Notes: generated by a model from the letters alone, not told the origin. A DNA stretch of 64,000 nt from Gemmiger formicilis (GCF_016900095.1 NZ_JACJJP010000002.1:62001-126000), one strand, 5' to 3'. Shown: positions 7,690 to 17,184, counted from the stretch's first letter. Numbers and translations: made by a program.

Positions 7690-9192
7690 ATGCCCAACAC
7701 CATCACCGAAAACCTCCGCGCCCTGGAGGACAAACTCTACGCCTGCCGGTACGCCCAGGCCATCATGAGCTATGACGAGGCCACCGCCGCCCCCGCCCGC
7801 AGCGAGGACGGCCGGGCCAAGGCCGCCGAGGTGCTCAGCCGCATCTCCTTCGACGCCCTGGTCAACCCCGAAACCGAATCCCTGCTGCAGGAGGCCGCGG
7901 CCGCCGCCCCGGACGAAACCACCGCCGCCGAAGTGCGGGAACTGCGCCGCCAGTACGACGAGATCGCCCGCATCCCCGCCGACGAGTACGCCGCCTTCAC
8001 CGGTCTGGTGCAGCAGGCGGTGCCCGCCTGGGGCCGGGCCAAGCGCTCGGACGATTTCGACGCCTTTGCGCCCTATCTGGAAAAGATCGTGGAAGCCCGC
8101 CGCCGCCAAGCCGGGTACTTTGCCCCGGACAAGGACCCCTACGAAGCCTGGCTGGACCGGTACGAGCGGGGGCTGACCATCGCCCAGTGCGATGAATTCT
8201 TTGCCGCCCTGCGGGCGGAGATCCTGCCCCTGCTCAAGGAGATCCAGACCCGGGGCAAGCCGGTGCGCACCGACTTCCTGGACCGGGACTGGCCCCTGGA
8301 AGGCCAGAAAGAACTGGCCCGGCGGGTGATGGATCTGTGGGGGCTGGACCCCGACCACTGCGTGCTGGACGAGAGCGAACATCCCTTCACCGAAGGCTTC
8401 TGGCACGGGGATGTGCGCATCACCACCCATTATATGCCCCGGGATGTGCTGAGCAGCCTGTACAGTGTGGCCCACGAGGGCGGCCACGCCCTGTATGAGC
8501 TGCACGTGGACCCGGTGTACGATTTCACCGTGCTGGGCGGCGGGGCCACCATGGGCCTGCACGAGAGCCAGTCCCGCCTGTTTGAGAACATGGTGGGCCG
8601 GTCCCGGGCCTTTATCCGGTGGCTGTGGCCGGTGCTGCGGGAACTCTACCCCAGCCAGACCGCCGACTTCACCGAGGAGGAGCTCTACCGCGCCGCCAAC
8701 CGGGCCGAGGCCAGCCTCATCCGCACCGAGGCGGACGAGCTGACCTACGCTTTGCACATCATGGTGCGGTATGAGCTGGAAAAGGCCCTGCTCCAGGGCA
8801 CCCTGGCGGTGCGTGACCTGCCCGAAGCCTGGAACGCCAAATATAAGGAATACCTGGGGGTGGAGGTGCCGGACAACGCCCACGGTGTGCTGCAGGACAT
8901 CCACTGGGCCGGGGGCGATATGGGCTACTTCCCCAGCTACGCTCTGGGCAGCGCCTACGCCGCCCAAGCCTGGGACGACATCACCGCCCGGCTGGGGCAG
9001 GGTGTGCTGGAAGCCCACATCGAACAGGGCGACCTGAGCCCCCTCAAGGACGCCCTGCGGGACCGGCTGTGGAAATACGGCAACAGCCGGGAACCCGCCG
9101 AGCTGGTGCGCAGCCTGTGCGGCGGCGCCTTTGACCCCAGCCACTACACCGGGTATCTGCGCCGCAAATACACCGACCTGTACGCCCTGTGA
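7690..9192 (+). CDS. M32 family metallocarboxypeptidase
   Basis: A 500-residue cytoplasmic zinc carboxypeptidase of family M32 (Taq/Pfu carboxypeptidase type), which removes C-terminal residues with broad specificity except proline. The zinc site HEGGH lies at residues 262-266 in VAHEGGHALYE, and the third-ligand region MGLHESQSRLFEN follows about 25 residues later, as in the family. Length is typical. The reading frame is open far upstream, but the true start is ATG 7690, preceded by GCAGGAGG with correct spacing. It lies between a divergent glycosyltransferase and the arg operon and is probably monocistronic. Confidence 0.92.
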   Translation: MPNTITENLRALEDKLYACRYAQAIMSYDEATAAPARSEDGRAKAAEVLSRISFDALVNPETESLLQEAAAAAPDETTAAEVRELRRQYDEIARIPADEYAAFTGLVQQAVPAWGRAKRSDDFDAFAPYLEKIVEARRRQAGYFAPDKDPYEAWLDRYERGLTIAQCDEFFAALRAEILPLLKEIQTRGKPVRTDFLDRDWPLEGQKELARRVMDLWGLDPDHCVLDESEHPFTEGFWHGDVRITTHYMPRDVLSSLYSVAHEGGHALYELHVDPVYDFTVLGGGATMGLHESQSRLFENMVGRSRAFIRWLWPVLRELYPSQTADFTEEELYRAANRAEASLIRTEADELTYALHIMVRYELEKALLQGTLAVRDLPEAWNAKYKEYLGVEVPDNAHGVLQDIHWAGGDMGYFPSYALGSAYAAQAWDDITARLGQGVLEAHIEQGDLSPLKDALRDRLWKYGNSREPAELVRSLCGGAFDPSHYTGYLRRKYTDLYAL

Positions 9193-9207
9193 GCCCCTGA
9201 AACTGTA

Positions 9208-9221
9208 TAAAAATACATGAA
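9208..9221. promoter_or_regulatory. Weak second ARG-box-like palindrome
   Basis: TGTATAAAAATACA is a perfect 5-bp-arm palindrome with an A4 centre, shaped like an ARG box but with TGTAT instead of TGAAT. It lies ~130 bases upstream of the main operator, a distance compatible with DNA looping by hexameric ArgR. It could also be chance in an AT-rich leader. Confidence 0.3.
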
Positions 9222-9312
9222 AATGTGGTCTAAATGCAATTAAACCGCAAATATATGGAAATTTATACAAAATTTTGCCCGAAAGTGGGGTCTGTTTGTG
9301 GGGAATCCCACC

Positions 9313-9340
9313 TTGATTTTGCCGGAATGGCGTGTATAAT
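9313..9340 (+). promoter_or_regulatory. Promoter of the arginine biosynthesis operon
   Basis: TTGATT (9313-9318) and TATAAT (9335-9340) with a 16-base spacer predict a start near 9347, immediately upstream of the ARG box. Confidence 0.75.
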
Positions 9341-9353
9341 AGGAACCATCAGA

Positions 9354-9367
9354 TGAATAAATATTCA
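9354..9367. promoter_or_regulatory. ARG box (ArgR/AhrC operator)
   Basis: TGAATAAATATTCA matches the ArgR consensus TGAATwwwwATTCA at every defined position and lies at about +8 to +21 of the predicted transcript. Bound arginine repressor would block clearance. No argR gene is in the window. Confidence 0.85.
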
Positions 9368-9404
9368 ACGCACACGGTGCGAATCAAGAGAAAGGGTGCT
9401 CACC

Positions 9405-10643
9405 ATGAAAAAGAACAAGCAGGATATCAAGAAGGTCGTTCTGGCCTACTCCGGCGGTCTGGATACTTCCATCATCATTCCCTGGCTGAAGGAAAACTAT
9501 AACAACTGCGAAGTCATCGCCGTTTCCGGCGACGTGGGCCAGGGCACCGAGCTGGACGGCCTGGAAGAAAAGGCCAAGAAGACCGGCGCTTCCAAGCTGT
9601 ACGTGCTGGACCTGAAGAAGGATTACGTGGAAAACTATATCTGGCCCTGCCTGAAGGCCGGCGCCAAGTACGAGGATTACCTGCTGGGCACCTCCCACGC
9701 CCGTCCCTGCATCGCCAAGGCTCTGGCGGACATCGCCATCAAGGAAGGCGCCGACGCCATCTGCCACGGCTGCACCGGCAAGGGCAACGACCAGGTCCGG
9801 TTTGAGCTCACCCTCAAGGCCTTCGCCCCGGACATGACCATCATCGCCCCCTGGCGGGAATGGAACATCAAGAGCCGTGACGAGGAGATCGACTACGCCG
9901 AAGCCCACAACATCCCCTTGAAGATCAGCCGGGAGACCAACTATTCCAAGGACAAGAACCTGTGGCACCTGAGCCATGAGGGCCTGGACCTGGAGAACCC
10001 GAAGAACGAGCCCCAGTACAACAAGCCCGGCTTCCTGGAACTGGGTGTCAGCCCCGAGCAGGCTCCCGACAAGCCCACCTACGTGACCATCCACTTTGAG
10101 AAGGGCGTGCCCACCGCCGTGGACGGCAAGGAAATGGGCGCCGTGGAGATCGTGGAGACCCTGAACAAGCTGGGCGGCGAAAACGGCATCGGCCTGCTGG
10201 ACATCGTGGAGAACCGGCTGGTGGGCATGAAGAGCCGCGGCGTGTACGAAACCCCCGGCGGCGCCATCCTGTACAAGGCCCACAACGTGCTGGAGACCAT
10301 CACCCTGGACAAGGAGAGCGCCCACTTCAAGGAGATCGTGGCCCAGAAGATGGCCGACCTTGTCTACAACGGCCAGTGGTTCACCCCCCTGCGGGAAGCC
10401 ATCAGCGCCTTTGTGGACCAGCTGGAAAAGACGGTCACCGGCGATGTGACCCTCAAGCTGTACAAGGGCAACATGATCAACGCCGGCGTCACCAGCCCCT
10501 ACACCCTGTACGACGAGCAGACCGCCAGCTTCGGCGAGGATGAGGACTACAACCAGGCCGACGCCACCGGCTTCATCAACCTGTTCGGCCTGCCCATTGC
10601 CGAGCGCGCCAAGCTGGCCAAAAAGTGGCCCGCCATCGACTGA
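9405..10643 (+). CDS. argG: Argininosuccinate synthase
   Basis: A 412-residue enzyme joining citrulline and aspartate with ATP to argininosuccinate. The N-terminal PP-loop [12 protein letters not shown] is diagnostic, followed by [15 protein letters not shown] and a tetramerising C-terminal region. I place the start at ATG 9405 with GAGAAAGGG about 8 bases upstream; a GTG at 9396 is in frame but overlaps that site. It is the first gene behind the ARG box. The bases are more uniform in codon choice (C/G endings) than island genes, as expected for a highly expressed core gene. Confidence 0.97.
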   Translation: MKKNKQDIKKVVLAYSGGLDTSIIIPWLKENYNNCEVIAVSGDVGQGTELDGLEEKAKKTGASKLYVLDLKKDYVENYIWPCLKAGAKYEDYLLGTSHARPCIAKALADIAIKEGADAICHGCTGKGNDQVRFELTLKAFAPDMTIIAPWREWNIKSRDEEIDYAEAHNIPLKISRETNYSKDKNLWHLSHEGLDLENPKNEPQYNKPGFLELGVSPEQAPDKPTYVTIHFEKGVPTAVDGKEMGAVEIVETLNKLGGENGIGLLDIVENRLVGMKSRGVYETPGGAILYKAHNVLETITLDKESAHFKEIVAQKMADLVYNGQWFTPLREAISAFVDQLEKTVTGDVTLKLYKGNMINAGVTSPYTLYDEQTASFGEDEDYNQADATGFINLFGLPIAERAKLAKKWPAID

Positions 10644-10666
10644 TTTTCCCATCGCATAACCCAAAA

Positions 10667-10710
10667 ACAAACCGCCGCCGGGGAGGATTATCCCTCCTTG
10701 GCGGCTTTGG
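10667..10710 (+). promoter_or_regulatory. Intercistronic hairpin between argG and argH
   Basis: GCCGCCGGGGAGG-type sequence pairs with CCCTCCTTGGCGGC around a short ATTAT loop and is followed by TTTGG. The T-tract is short, so it may act as a partial terminator or mRNA-stability element tuning argG against the downstream genes. Confidence 0.45.
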
Positions 10711-10775
10711 CGTTCTCATAAACAAGCCTGATTCTCGTAACCAACCCTATTTGTACGGAAAGTGAGGTTATCCCC

Positions 10776-12155
10776 ATGCCCCAACTTTGGCAGGGCCGCG
10801 CCAGCAAGGCGGTGGACAGCCGCGTCAACGATTTCAACTCCTCCATCCGGTTCGACGCCCGCATGATCGAACAGGACATCCGGGGCAGCCTGGTGCACTC
10901 GGCCATGCTGGGCGCCCAGGGCATCATCTCCGCCCAGGATGTGGAAGATATCCACAAAGGACTGCACTCCATTCTGGATGATCTGCACAGCGGCGCCCTG
11001 GAAATCGACCCCACCGCCGAGGATGTCCACACCTTTGTGGAACAGACCCTCACCGCCCGGGTGGGGGATGCGGGCAAGCGGCTGCATACCGGCCGCAGCC
11101 GCAACGACCAGGTGGCCCTGGACATCCGCCTCTACCTGCGGGACGCCGCCGCCACTCTGCAAAAGGAGATCAAAGACCTCATCGACGCCATCTGCACAAA
11201 AGCCGAGGAGAGCGCCGGCTATGTCATGCCCGGCTACACCCATCTGCAGCGGGCCCAGCCGGTAAGCTTCGGCCACCAGCTCATGGCCTACGCCTGGATG
11301 CTTTTGCGGGACCTGGGCCGGATGCAGGACGCGGTGCGCCGCATGGATGCCGAGTGCCCCCTGGGTTCCGGCGCCCTGGCCGGCACCACCTATCCCCTGG
11401 ACCGGTTCTACACCGCCAGGAAGCTGGGCTTTGCCGCCCCCTGCCATAACTCCATCGACGGCGTGTCCGACCGGGATTTCTGCATCGAGCTCTGCGCCGC
11501 CATGGCCACCTGCATGATGCACCTCTCCCGCCTGTCGGAGGAGGTCATCCTCTGGTGCAGCTGGGAATTCCGCTTCGTGGAGCTGGACGACGCCTTCACC
11601 ACCGGGTCGTCCATCATGCCCCAGAAGAAGAACCCCGACGTCACCGAGCTCATCCGGGGCAAGACCGGCCGGGTGTACGGGGACCTGAACACCCTGCTGG
11701 TCATGATGAAGGGCATCCCCCTGGCCTACGACAAGGATATGCAGGAGGACAAGGAGGCCATCTTCGACGCGGTGGACACCCTGGACCTCTGCCTGCGCAC
11801 CCTGACCCCCATGCTGGCCACCATGACCCCCAGACCCGAGAACATGCGCAAGGCGGCGGCCCACGGGTTCATCAACGCCACCGACTGCGCCGACTACCTG
11901 ACCAAGAAGGGGATGCCCTTCCGGGACGCCTACAAGTGCACCGGCACCATGGTGGCCGCCTGCATCCGGGAAGGCAAGACCCTGGAAGAGATGTCCCTGG
12001 AGGAATTCCGGCGCTACAGCCCGCTGTTTGACCGGGATATCTACGAAGCCATCGACCTGACCCGCTGCTGCGAGGGCCGCACCAGCTACGGCGGCCCCAC
12101 CAAGGCCAGTGTCCTTTCCCAGATCGCCGACGTGCGCGCCGCGCTGGCCCAATAA
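10776..12155 (+). CDS. argH: Argininosuccinate lyase
   Basis: A 459-residue fumarase/aspartase superfamily lyase producing arginine and fumarate from argininosuccinate. The family signature loop GSSIMPQKKNPD (around residue 280) is intact, as are TGRSRNDQVALD near residue 107 and the GYTHLQRAQPV segment with the catalytic histidine region. The ATG at 10776 follows GTGAGG. It is separated from argG by 132 bases containing a hairpin. The next gene starts 11 bases after its stop. Confidence 0.97.
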   Translation: MPQLWQGRASKAVDSRVNDFNSSIRFDARMIEQDIRGSLVHSAMLGAQGIISAQDVEDIHKGLHSILDDLHSGALEIDPTAEDVHTFVEQTLTARVGDAGKRLHTGRSRNDQVALDIRLYLRDAAATLQKEIKDLIDAICTKAEESAGYVMPGYTHLQRAQPVSFGHQLMAYAWMLLRDLGRMQDAVRRMDAECPLGSGALAGTTYPLDRFYTARKLGFAAPCHNSIDGVSDRDFCIELCAAMATCMMHLSRLSEEVILWCSWEFRFVELDDAFTTGSSIMPQKKNPDVTELIRGKTGRVYGDLNTLLVMMKGIPLAYDKDMQEDKEAIFDAVDTLDLCLRTLTPMLATMTPRPENMRKAAAHGFINATDCADYLTKKGMPFRDAYKCTGTMVAACIREGKTLEEMSLEEFRRYSPLFDRDIYEAIDLTRCCEGRTSYGGPTKASVLSQIADVRAALAQ

Positions 12156-12166
12156 TACCGAAACGG

Positions 12167-13117
12167 GTGGATGTTTTGAAAAAGTATCGTATTTTTGTGG
12201 ACGGGTCTTCCGGCACCACCGGCCTGCGCATTGCGGACCGCCTGGCCGCCCGCCCGGAATTTGAACTGCTGACCATCGCCGAAGCCGACCGCAAGGACCC
12301 GGCGGCCCGGGCCGCCGTCATCAACCAGAGCGACCTGACCTTCCTCTGCCTGCCCGACGCGGCGGCAAAGGAGATCATCCCGCTGGTACGGCAGGATGTC
12401 CGCATCCTGGACACCTCCACCGCCCACCGCACCGCCTCCGGCTGGCTGTACGGCATGCCCGAACTGGACAACACCCGCAAGGCGCTGAAAACCGCCACCC
12501 GGGTGGCGGTGCCCGGCTGCCACGCCTCCGGCTTCATCGCCCCGGTGGCGCCCCTGGTGCGCCGGGGGCTCATCGCCCCGGATGCCGCCCTGTGCTGCTT
12601 CAGCCTCACCGGGTATTCCGGCGGCGGCAAATCCATGATCGCCCAGTATGAAGCGGAGCGCACCGACGAGGAACTGTACGCCCCCCGCCCCTATGGCCTG
12701 ACGCTGCACCACAAGCATCTGCCCGAGATGATGGCCGTCTGCGGCCTGCACACCGCACCGGTCTTCTGCCCGGTGGTGGCCGACTACTACGCCGGCATGG
12801 AAACGGTGGTGCAGCTCCAGCGCACCCAGCTGAACGGCGACGCCAAAGATCTGGCCTCCGTGCTGGCCGACTATTACGCCGGCAGTCCGGTCATCACCGT
12901 CCATCCCTTTGACCCCGACAATATGCCGGGGTTCCTGCCGTCCAACGCCCTGGCAGGCAAGGATAGCATGGAGATCTTCGTCACTGCCTCTCCGGACGGC
13001 GGCCAGATCCAGCTGATCAGCCGCTTCGACAACCTGGGCAAGGGGTCCTCCGGCGCGGCGGTGCAGTGCATGAACCTGATGCTGGGCCTGGACGAAACCG
13101 AAGGTCTGGCTCTGTAA
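12167..13117 (+). CDS. argC: N-acetyl-gamma-glutamyl-phosphate reductase, type 2
   Basis: A ~313-316-residue NADPH-dependent reductase of the shorter type 2 ArgC class, reducing N-acetylglutamyl phosphate to the semialdehyde. The N-terminal nucleotide loop DGSSGTTGLRI and the catalytic cysteine C118 in VAVPGCHASGF are present. The start is uncertain. GTG 12167 has no clear ribosome binding site, whereas TTG 12176 would give the family-like MKKYRIFVDG start with GGGTGG just upstream. It is embedded in the arg operon between argH and argJ. Confidence 0.95.
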   Translation: MDVLKKYRIFVDGSSGTTGLRIADRLAARPEFELLTIAEADRKDPAARAAVINQSDLTFLCLPDAAAKEIIPLVRQDVRILDTSTAHRTASGWLYGMPELDNTRKALKTATRVAVPGCHASGFIAPVAPLVRRGLIAPDAALCCFSLTGYSGGGKSMIAQYEAERTDEELYAPRPYGLTLHHKHLPEMMAVCGLHTAPVFCPVVADYYAGMETVVQLQRTQLNGDAKDLASVLADYYAGSPVITVHPFDPDNMPGFLPSNALAGKDSMEIFVTASPDGGQIQLISRFDNLGKGSSGAAVQCMNLMLGLDETEGLAL

Positions 13118-13156
13118 TCCGCGGCATCCGCCGCAACCTGAATGAGGGGGAGAAAG

Positions 13157-14383
13157 ATGAACTTTACCACAATCGAGGGCGGCATCTGCGCGCCCCAGGG
13201 ATTTTCCGCCGCGGGCATCCACTGCGGCATCCGGCATAACCACGCCAAACCGGACCTGGCCCTGATCAAAGCCGACGTGCGCTGTGCGGGCGCCGCCTGC
13301 TACACCACCAACAAGGTCTACGGGGCCCCCATCACGGTGGACCGGGAACACCTGGCCGACGGCTACGCCCAGGCCATCCTGGTCAACTCCGGCAACGCCA
13401 ACACCTGCGCCCCCGGCGGGGTGGAGCTGGCCCGGGAAACCTGCCGTCTGGCCGCCCAGGCCCTGGGCGTGGGCGAAGCCGACGTGCTGCCCGCCTCCAC
13501 CGGCGTCATCGGTCAGGCCATGACCATCGCACCCTTTGCCTCCGGCATCCCGGCCTGCGCGGCCCAGCTGGCCCACAGCCCGGAAGGCAGCCTCAACGCC
13601 GCCTTCGCCATCATGACCACCGACACCCACCCCAAACAGGTGGCCGTGGAGTTCACCCTGGGCGGCAAGACCTGCCGCATGGGCGCCATCGCCAAGGGCT
13701 CCGGCATGATCCACCCCAACATGGCCACCATGCTGCTCTTCATCACCACCGACGCCGCCATGGAGCCTGCCGTGCTCCAGAAGGCCCTGTCCAGCGTGGT
13801 GCCCGCCACCTTCAACCAGATCTCGGTGGACGGGGACACCTCCACCAACGACACCGTCCTGCTGCTGGCTTCCGGCCTGGCGGGCAACACCCCCGTGGCC
13901 GCCGACAGCGAGGACTACGTCACCTTCGTGGCCGCCCTGACCCAGGTGGCCGAGACCCTGTGCCGGGAACTGGCCGGGGACGGCGAAGGCGCCACCAAGC
14001 TGCTGGAATGCATCGTCACCGGAGCCCCCACCCTGCAGGTGGCCCGGGACGTGTCCAAGAGCGTCATCCACTCCACCCTGTTCAAGGCCGCCATGTTCGG
14101 CGAGGACGCCAACTGGGGCCGGGTGCTCTGCGCCATCGGCTACACCCCGGGGGATTTCTCCATCGATAAGACCAGCGTGCGGCTGAAGAGCGCCGCCGGG
14201 GAAGTGCTGGTGTGCGAAAACGCCGCCCATCATATCTTCAGCGAGGAAGAGGCAGCCAAGATTTTGCAGGAAAGCGAAATCCAGATTCTGGTGGACCTGG
14301 GCTGCGGCGACGCCATGGCCAAGGCCTGGGGCTGCGATTTGACCTACGATTACGTGAAGATCAACGGCGATTACCGCACCTGA
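13157..14383 (+). CDS. argJ: Bifunctional ornithine acetyltransferase / N-acetylglutamate synthase
   Basis: A 408-residue ArgJ proenzyme that recycles the acetyl group from N-acetylornithine to glutamate. The self-cleavage site is visible in KGSGMIHPNMATML, with nucleophilic Thr191, which becomes the N-terminus of the beta chain. TGVIGQ at ~115-120 forms the oxyanion region. The ATG at 13157 follows AGGGGGAG; the upstream in-frame ATG 13142 overlaps that site and is rejected. ArgJ means the pathway is cyclic, so no separate argE is required. Confidence 0.96.
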   Translation: MNFTTIEGGICAPQGFSAAGIHCGIRHNHAKPDLALIKADVRCAGAACYTTNKVYGAPITVDREHLADGYAQAILVNSGNANTCAPGGVELARETCRLAAQALGVGEADVLPASTGVIGQAMTIAPFASGIPACAAQLAHSPEGSLNAAFAIMTTDTHPKQVAVEFTLGGKTCRMGAIAKGSGMIHPNMATMLLFITTDAAMEPAVLQKALSSVVPATFNQISVDGDTSTNDTVLLLASGLAGNTPVAADSEDYVTFVAALTQVAETLCRELAGDGEGATKLLECIVTGAPTLQVARDVSKSVIHSTLFKAAMFGEDANWGRVLCAIGYTPGDFSIDKTSVRLKSAAGEVLVCENAAHHIFSEEEAAKILQESEIQILVDLGCGDAMAKAWGCDLTYDYVKINGDYRT

Positions 14384-14404
14384 GCGGCAGGGGAGAGGAA
14401 GAAC

Positions 14405-15262
14405 ATGAAGAACGAAGAGATGGCGCGGCTCTTTTCCGAAGCCACGCCCTACATCCAGAAATACCACGGTAAGACCCTGGTCATCAAGTACGGGGGCAAC
14501 GCCATGGTCAACGGCCAGCTGAAACTGGCGGTGATGAACGACCTGGTCACCCTGACCCTGCTGGGGGTGCGGGTGGTGCTGGTGCACGGGGGCGGCCCCG
14601 CCATCAACGCCATGCTCAAAAAGCTGGGCATTGAATCCAAGTTTGTGGGCGGCCTGCGCTACACCGACGCCGAGACCATGGCGGTGGTGCAGCAGGTGCT
14701 GGCCGGCCAGGTGAACAAGGACCTGGTGGCCCTGCTCAAGGGCCGGGGCGTGGGGCTCTGCGGCATGGACGGCAACACCATCAGCTGCCGCCGCTACACC
14801 AAGGCCGACCTGGGCTTTGTGGGCGAGATCACCGGCATCAGCACCACCCTGATCAACCACCTGCTGGACGACCAGTTCATCCCGGTGGTGGCCACCGTGG
14901 GCATGGACCCGGAAAACGGGGTGCTCTACAACGTCAACGCCGACACCGCCGCCGCGGCCATCGCCGTGGCCCTGGGCGCCGAAAAGCTGGTCTCCATGAC
15001 CGACATCACCGGCCTGCTGCGGGATAAGGACGACGATTCCACCCTCATCCCGGAGGTGGAACTCTCCGAGATCGAGGCCTACAAGGCCGAGGGCATCATC
15101 GCCGGGGGTATGCTTCCCAAGATCGACGGCATGGCCGACGCCATCCGCCGGGGCGTCAACGAGGCGGTCATCATCGACGGCCGGGTGCCCCACTCCATCC
15201 TGCTGGAAATGTTCTCCGACCGCGGGTCGGGCACCCTGTTCTACCGCAACCACAACCGCTGA
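14405..15262 (+). CDS. argB: Acetylglutamate kinase
   Basis: A 285-residue amino-acid kinase phosphorylating N-acetylglutamate, usually the arginine feedback target in cyclic pathways. Visible motifs are VIKYGGNAM (phosphate binding), LVHGGGPAINAML (substrate loop), NVNADTAAAAIA and the C-terminal IAGGMLPKIDGMADAI nucleotide segment. The N-terminal helix (~22 residues before the first strand) is of the kind associated with arginine-sensitive hexameric enzymes. It starts 21 bases after argJ with GGGGAGAGG upstream. Confidence 0.96.
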   Translation: MKNEEMARLFSEATPYIQKYHGKTLVIKYGGNAMVNGQLKLAVMNDLVTLTLLGVRVVLVHGGGPAINAMLKKLGIESKFVGGLRYTDAETMAVVQQVLAGQVNKDLVALLKGRGVGLCGMDGNTISCRRYTKADLGFVGEITGISTTLINHLLDDQFIPVVATVGMDPENGVLYNVNADTAAAAIAVALGAEKLVSMTDITGLLRDKDDDSTLIPEVELSEIEAYKAEGIIAGGMLPKIDGMADAIRRGVNEAVIIDGRVPHSILLEMFSDRGSGTLFYRNHNR

Positions 15263-15283
15263 TTCCCCAAGGAGGACTTTGTC

Positions 15284-16462
15284 ATGAATACCCAGAAGGT
15301 CATGGACCGGGACAACAAATACATCATGCACACCTACGGCCGCAGCCCCATCGTCATCGAGCGGGGCGAGGGCATGACAGCCATCGACGCCGACGGCAAG
15401 CGCTATCTGGACTTTACCTCCGGCATCGGGGTCAACGCCCTGGGCTACGCCCACCCCGCCTGGCTCCAGGCCGTCACCGAACAGGCCGCCCGGGTGCAGC
15501 ACACCTCCAACCTGTACTACACCGCCCCCTGCGGCCGCCTGGCCCGGCGCATCTGCCACCGCACCGGCCTGGACCGGGTGTTCTTCGGCAACTCCGGCGC
15601 CGAGGCCAACGAGGGCGCCATCAAGTGCGCCCGCAAATACAGCGTGGACACCTACGGCGAGGGCCGCAGCAAGGTCATCACCCTGGTGAACTCCTTCCAC
15701 GGCCGCACCCTGGCCACCCTCACCGCCACCGGCCAGGATGTGTTCCATCATGATTTCGGGCCTTTCCCCGGGGAATTCGCCTACGTTCCCGCCGGGGACT
15801 TTGCCGCCCTGGAAGCCGCCGCCGATGAGCACACCTGCGCCGTCATGATGGAGCTGGTGCAGGGCGAGGGCGGCGTGGTGGCCCTGGACCCCGACTACGT
15901 CCATGGGGTGGCCGAGTTCTGTGCCGCCAAGGACATCCTGCTCATTGTGGACGAAGTGCAGACCGGCGTGGGCCGCACCGGCAAGTTCCTGGCCTGCGAG
16001 AACTATCACCTGCGCCCGGACATCGTCACCCTGGCCAAGGGCCTGGGCGGCGGGCTGCCCATCGGCGCCGTGGTCACCACCGAGAAGGTGGCTTCCCACA
16101 TGGGTCCGGGCAGCCACGGTTCCACCTTCGGGGGCAACCCGGTGGTCTGCGCCGGCGCCTGCGCCGTGCTGGACACCATGGACGAGGAATTCATGCAGAA
16201 CGTCAACGACTGCGCCGCCGCCCTTTGGACCGGGCTGCGCACCCTGCCCCATGTGCAGGGGGTCAGCGGCCTGGGCCTGATGATCGGCATCCAGCTGGAC
16301 GAGGGCCTGAAAGCCGCCGAGGTGCGCACCGCCTGCGAGAAGCAAGGCCTGCTGGTGCTCACCGCCAAGGACCGCATCCGACTGCTGCCGCCGCTGATCC
16401 TGACCGAACAGGACGTGAAGAACGCCCTGACCATCCTGCGCAAGGTGCTGGAAACCGCCTGA
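15284..16462 (+). CDS. argD: Acetylornithine aminotransferase
   Basis: A 392-residue class III PLP aminotransferase converting N-acetylglutamate semialdehyde to N-acetylornithine. The PLP lysine lies in VTLAKGLGGGLPIGA; FGNSGAEANEGAIKCAR, LIVDEVQTGVGRTG and GSTFGGNPVVCA are family signatures. AAGGAGG precedes the ATG. It is the last gene of the operon. Ornithine carbamoyltransferase (argF) and carbamoyl phosphate synthetase are not in the window, so the operon alone does not complete the pathway. Confidence 0.96.
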   Translation: MNTQKVMDRDNKYIMHTYGRSPIVIERGEGMTAIDADGKRYLDFTSGIGVNALGYAHPAWLQAVTEQAARVQHTSNLYYTAPCGRLARRICHRTGLDRVFFGNSGAEANEGAIKCARKYSVDTYGEGRSKVITLVNSFHGRTLATLTATGQDVFHHDFGPFPGEFAYVPAGDFAALEAAADEHTCAVMMELVQGEGGVVALDPDYVHGVAEFCAAKDILLIVDEVQTGVGRTGKFLACENYHLRPDIVTLAKGLGGGLPIGAVVTTEKVASHMGPGSHGSTFGGNPVVCAGACAVLDTMDEEFMQNVNDCAAALWTGLRTLPHVQGVSGLGLMIGIQLDEGLKAAEVRTACEKQGLLVLTAKDRIRLLPPLILTEQDVKNALTILRKVLETA

Positions 16463-16490
16463 TTCTTCGCAAAAACCGCATAGTATCTGT

Positions 16491-16526
16491 CGGGGCGTGC
16501 CGCAATTTTTGGTGTGGCGCGCCCCG
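16491..16526 (+). terminator. Hairpin after the arg operon
   Basis: A 13-bp stem CGGGGCGTGCCGC / GTGGCGCGCCCCG (16491-16503 with 16514-16526, one mismatch or wobble) encloses an AATTTTTGGT loop. It is followed by ATTTGTTG, a weak U tract. Likely the operon terminator. Confidence 0.6.
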
Positions 16527-16534
16527 ATTTGTTG

Positions 16535-16543
16535 TGGTATAAT
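16535..16543 (+). promoter_or_regulatory. Extended -10 promoter of the 172-aa protein gene
   Basis: TGGTATAAT (TG-n-TATAAT) lies 72 bases before ATG 16615; no good -35, consistent with an extended -10 promoter. Confidence 0.5.
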
Positions 16544-16614
16544 TATCATTGGGGCAGTAGCCGGACTACCGCCCCGCGGTTTTGGGAAAGCACAAACAGG
16601 AGGGGACGTCGTCA

Positions 16615-17133
16615 ATGGGGATCATCCGCAAGATCCAAGCAAAAACAGGAGAAGCGCGCGCCAAGGAGAAGATCCGTCCGCTGGTGGAAAGCCGCATGAT
16701 GAGGGACATCCTTCTGGAGATCGGCCAGCGGGGCAGCGAAGCTCTGGACCCGCAGTCGGTGCCCATGGACCAGCGGGCCCGGGCGGCACGGCTGGCCAGC
16801 GAATGCGGGATGGCCGGTATGCGCCAGAGCGTGGTGGACGAAGTGCGCCTGGACGCCGAGGGCATCACCCTGGTCTGCGGCGGGGAGGAGACCGCCTTTC
16901 TGTACGGCGACTACAACTACGAGAACATCGAGGACACCGACTGTCTGCCCGCCGTGGCCCAGTACCTGGTGGCCCATATGCGGGGATATTACAACATCAG
17001 CTGCACCTTTGCGTCGGCCCCCAAGCCCCACGGCCGGGGCGTGGCCCAGAAGACCCGCCAGGTGTTCATCCGCCGCCACCACGAGGACACCCCCTTCGCC
17101 CCCGGCCCGGTGCAGAAACAGCACCTGTTTTAA
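16615..17133 (+). CDS. Unrecognised 172-aa protein
   Basis: I do not recognise this protein. The start ATG 16615 has an excellent CAGGAGGGG site. The N-terminal ~70 residues are charged and helical (MGIIRKIQAKTGEARAKEK, RARAARLASECGM). The middle alternates short beta-like stretches (ITLVCGGEETAFLYGDYNYENIED), and the C-terminus is basic and histidine-rich (RQVFIRRHHEDTPFAPG). There is no signal peptide or membrane segment. It lies between the arg operon and tRNA-Ser and has host-like GC, so it is probably a chromosomal gene just outside the island. Confidence 0.7.
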   Translation: MGIIRKIQAKTGEARAKEKIRPLVESRMMRDILLEIGQRGSEALDPQSVPMDQRARAARLASECGMAGMRQSVVDEVRLDAEGITLVCGGEETAFLYGDYNYENIEDTDCLPAVAQYLVAHMRGYYNISCTFASAPKPHGRGVAQKTRQVFIRRHHEDTPFAPGPVQKQHLF

Positions 17134-17155
17134 GGCCGGCAGGGGCATAACACCC

Positions 17156-17184
17156 TTGACGCCGGGGACCCGGTTTGGTATAAT
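17156..17184 (+). promoter_or_regulatory. Strong promoter of the tRNA-Ser locus
   Basis: TTGACG (17156-17161) and TATAAT (17179-17184) are separated by exactly 17 bases, the best promoter in the region. It drives the disrupted tRNA-Ser 5' half at 17219 and, by read-through, probably the intact tRNA-Ser at 17409, which has no usable promoter of its own. Confidence 0.85.

Noticed and set aside
12086-16615. 1509-codon open frame antisense to the arg operon
   Set aside because: Low-complexity Gly/His/Gln-rich translation typical of shadow frames; the plus-strand arg genes are unambiguous.
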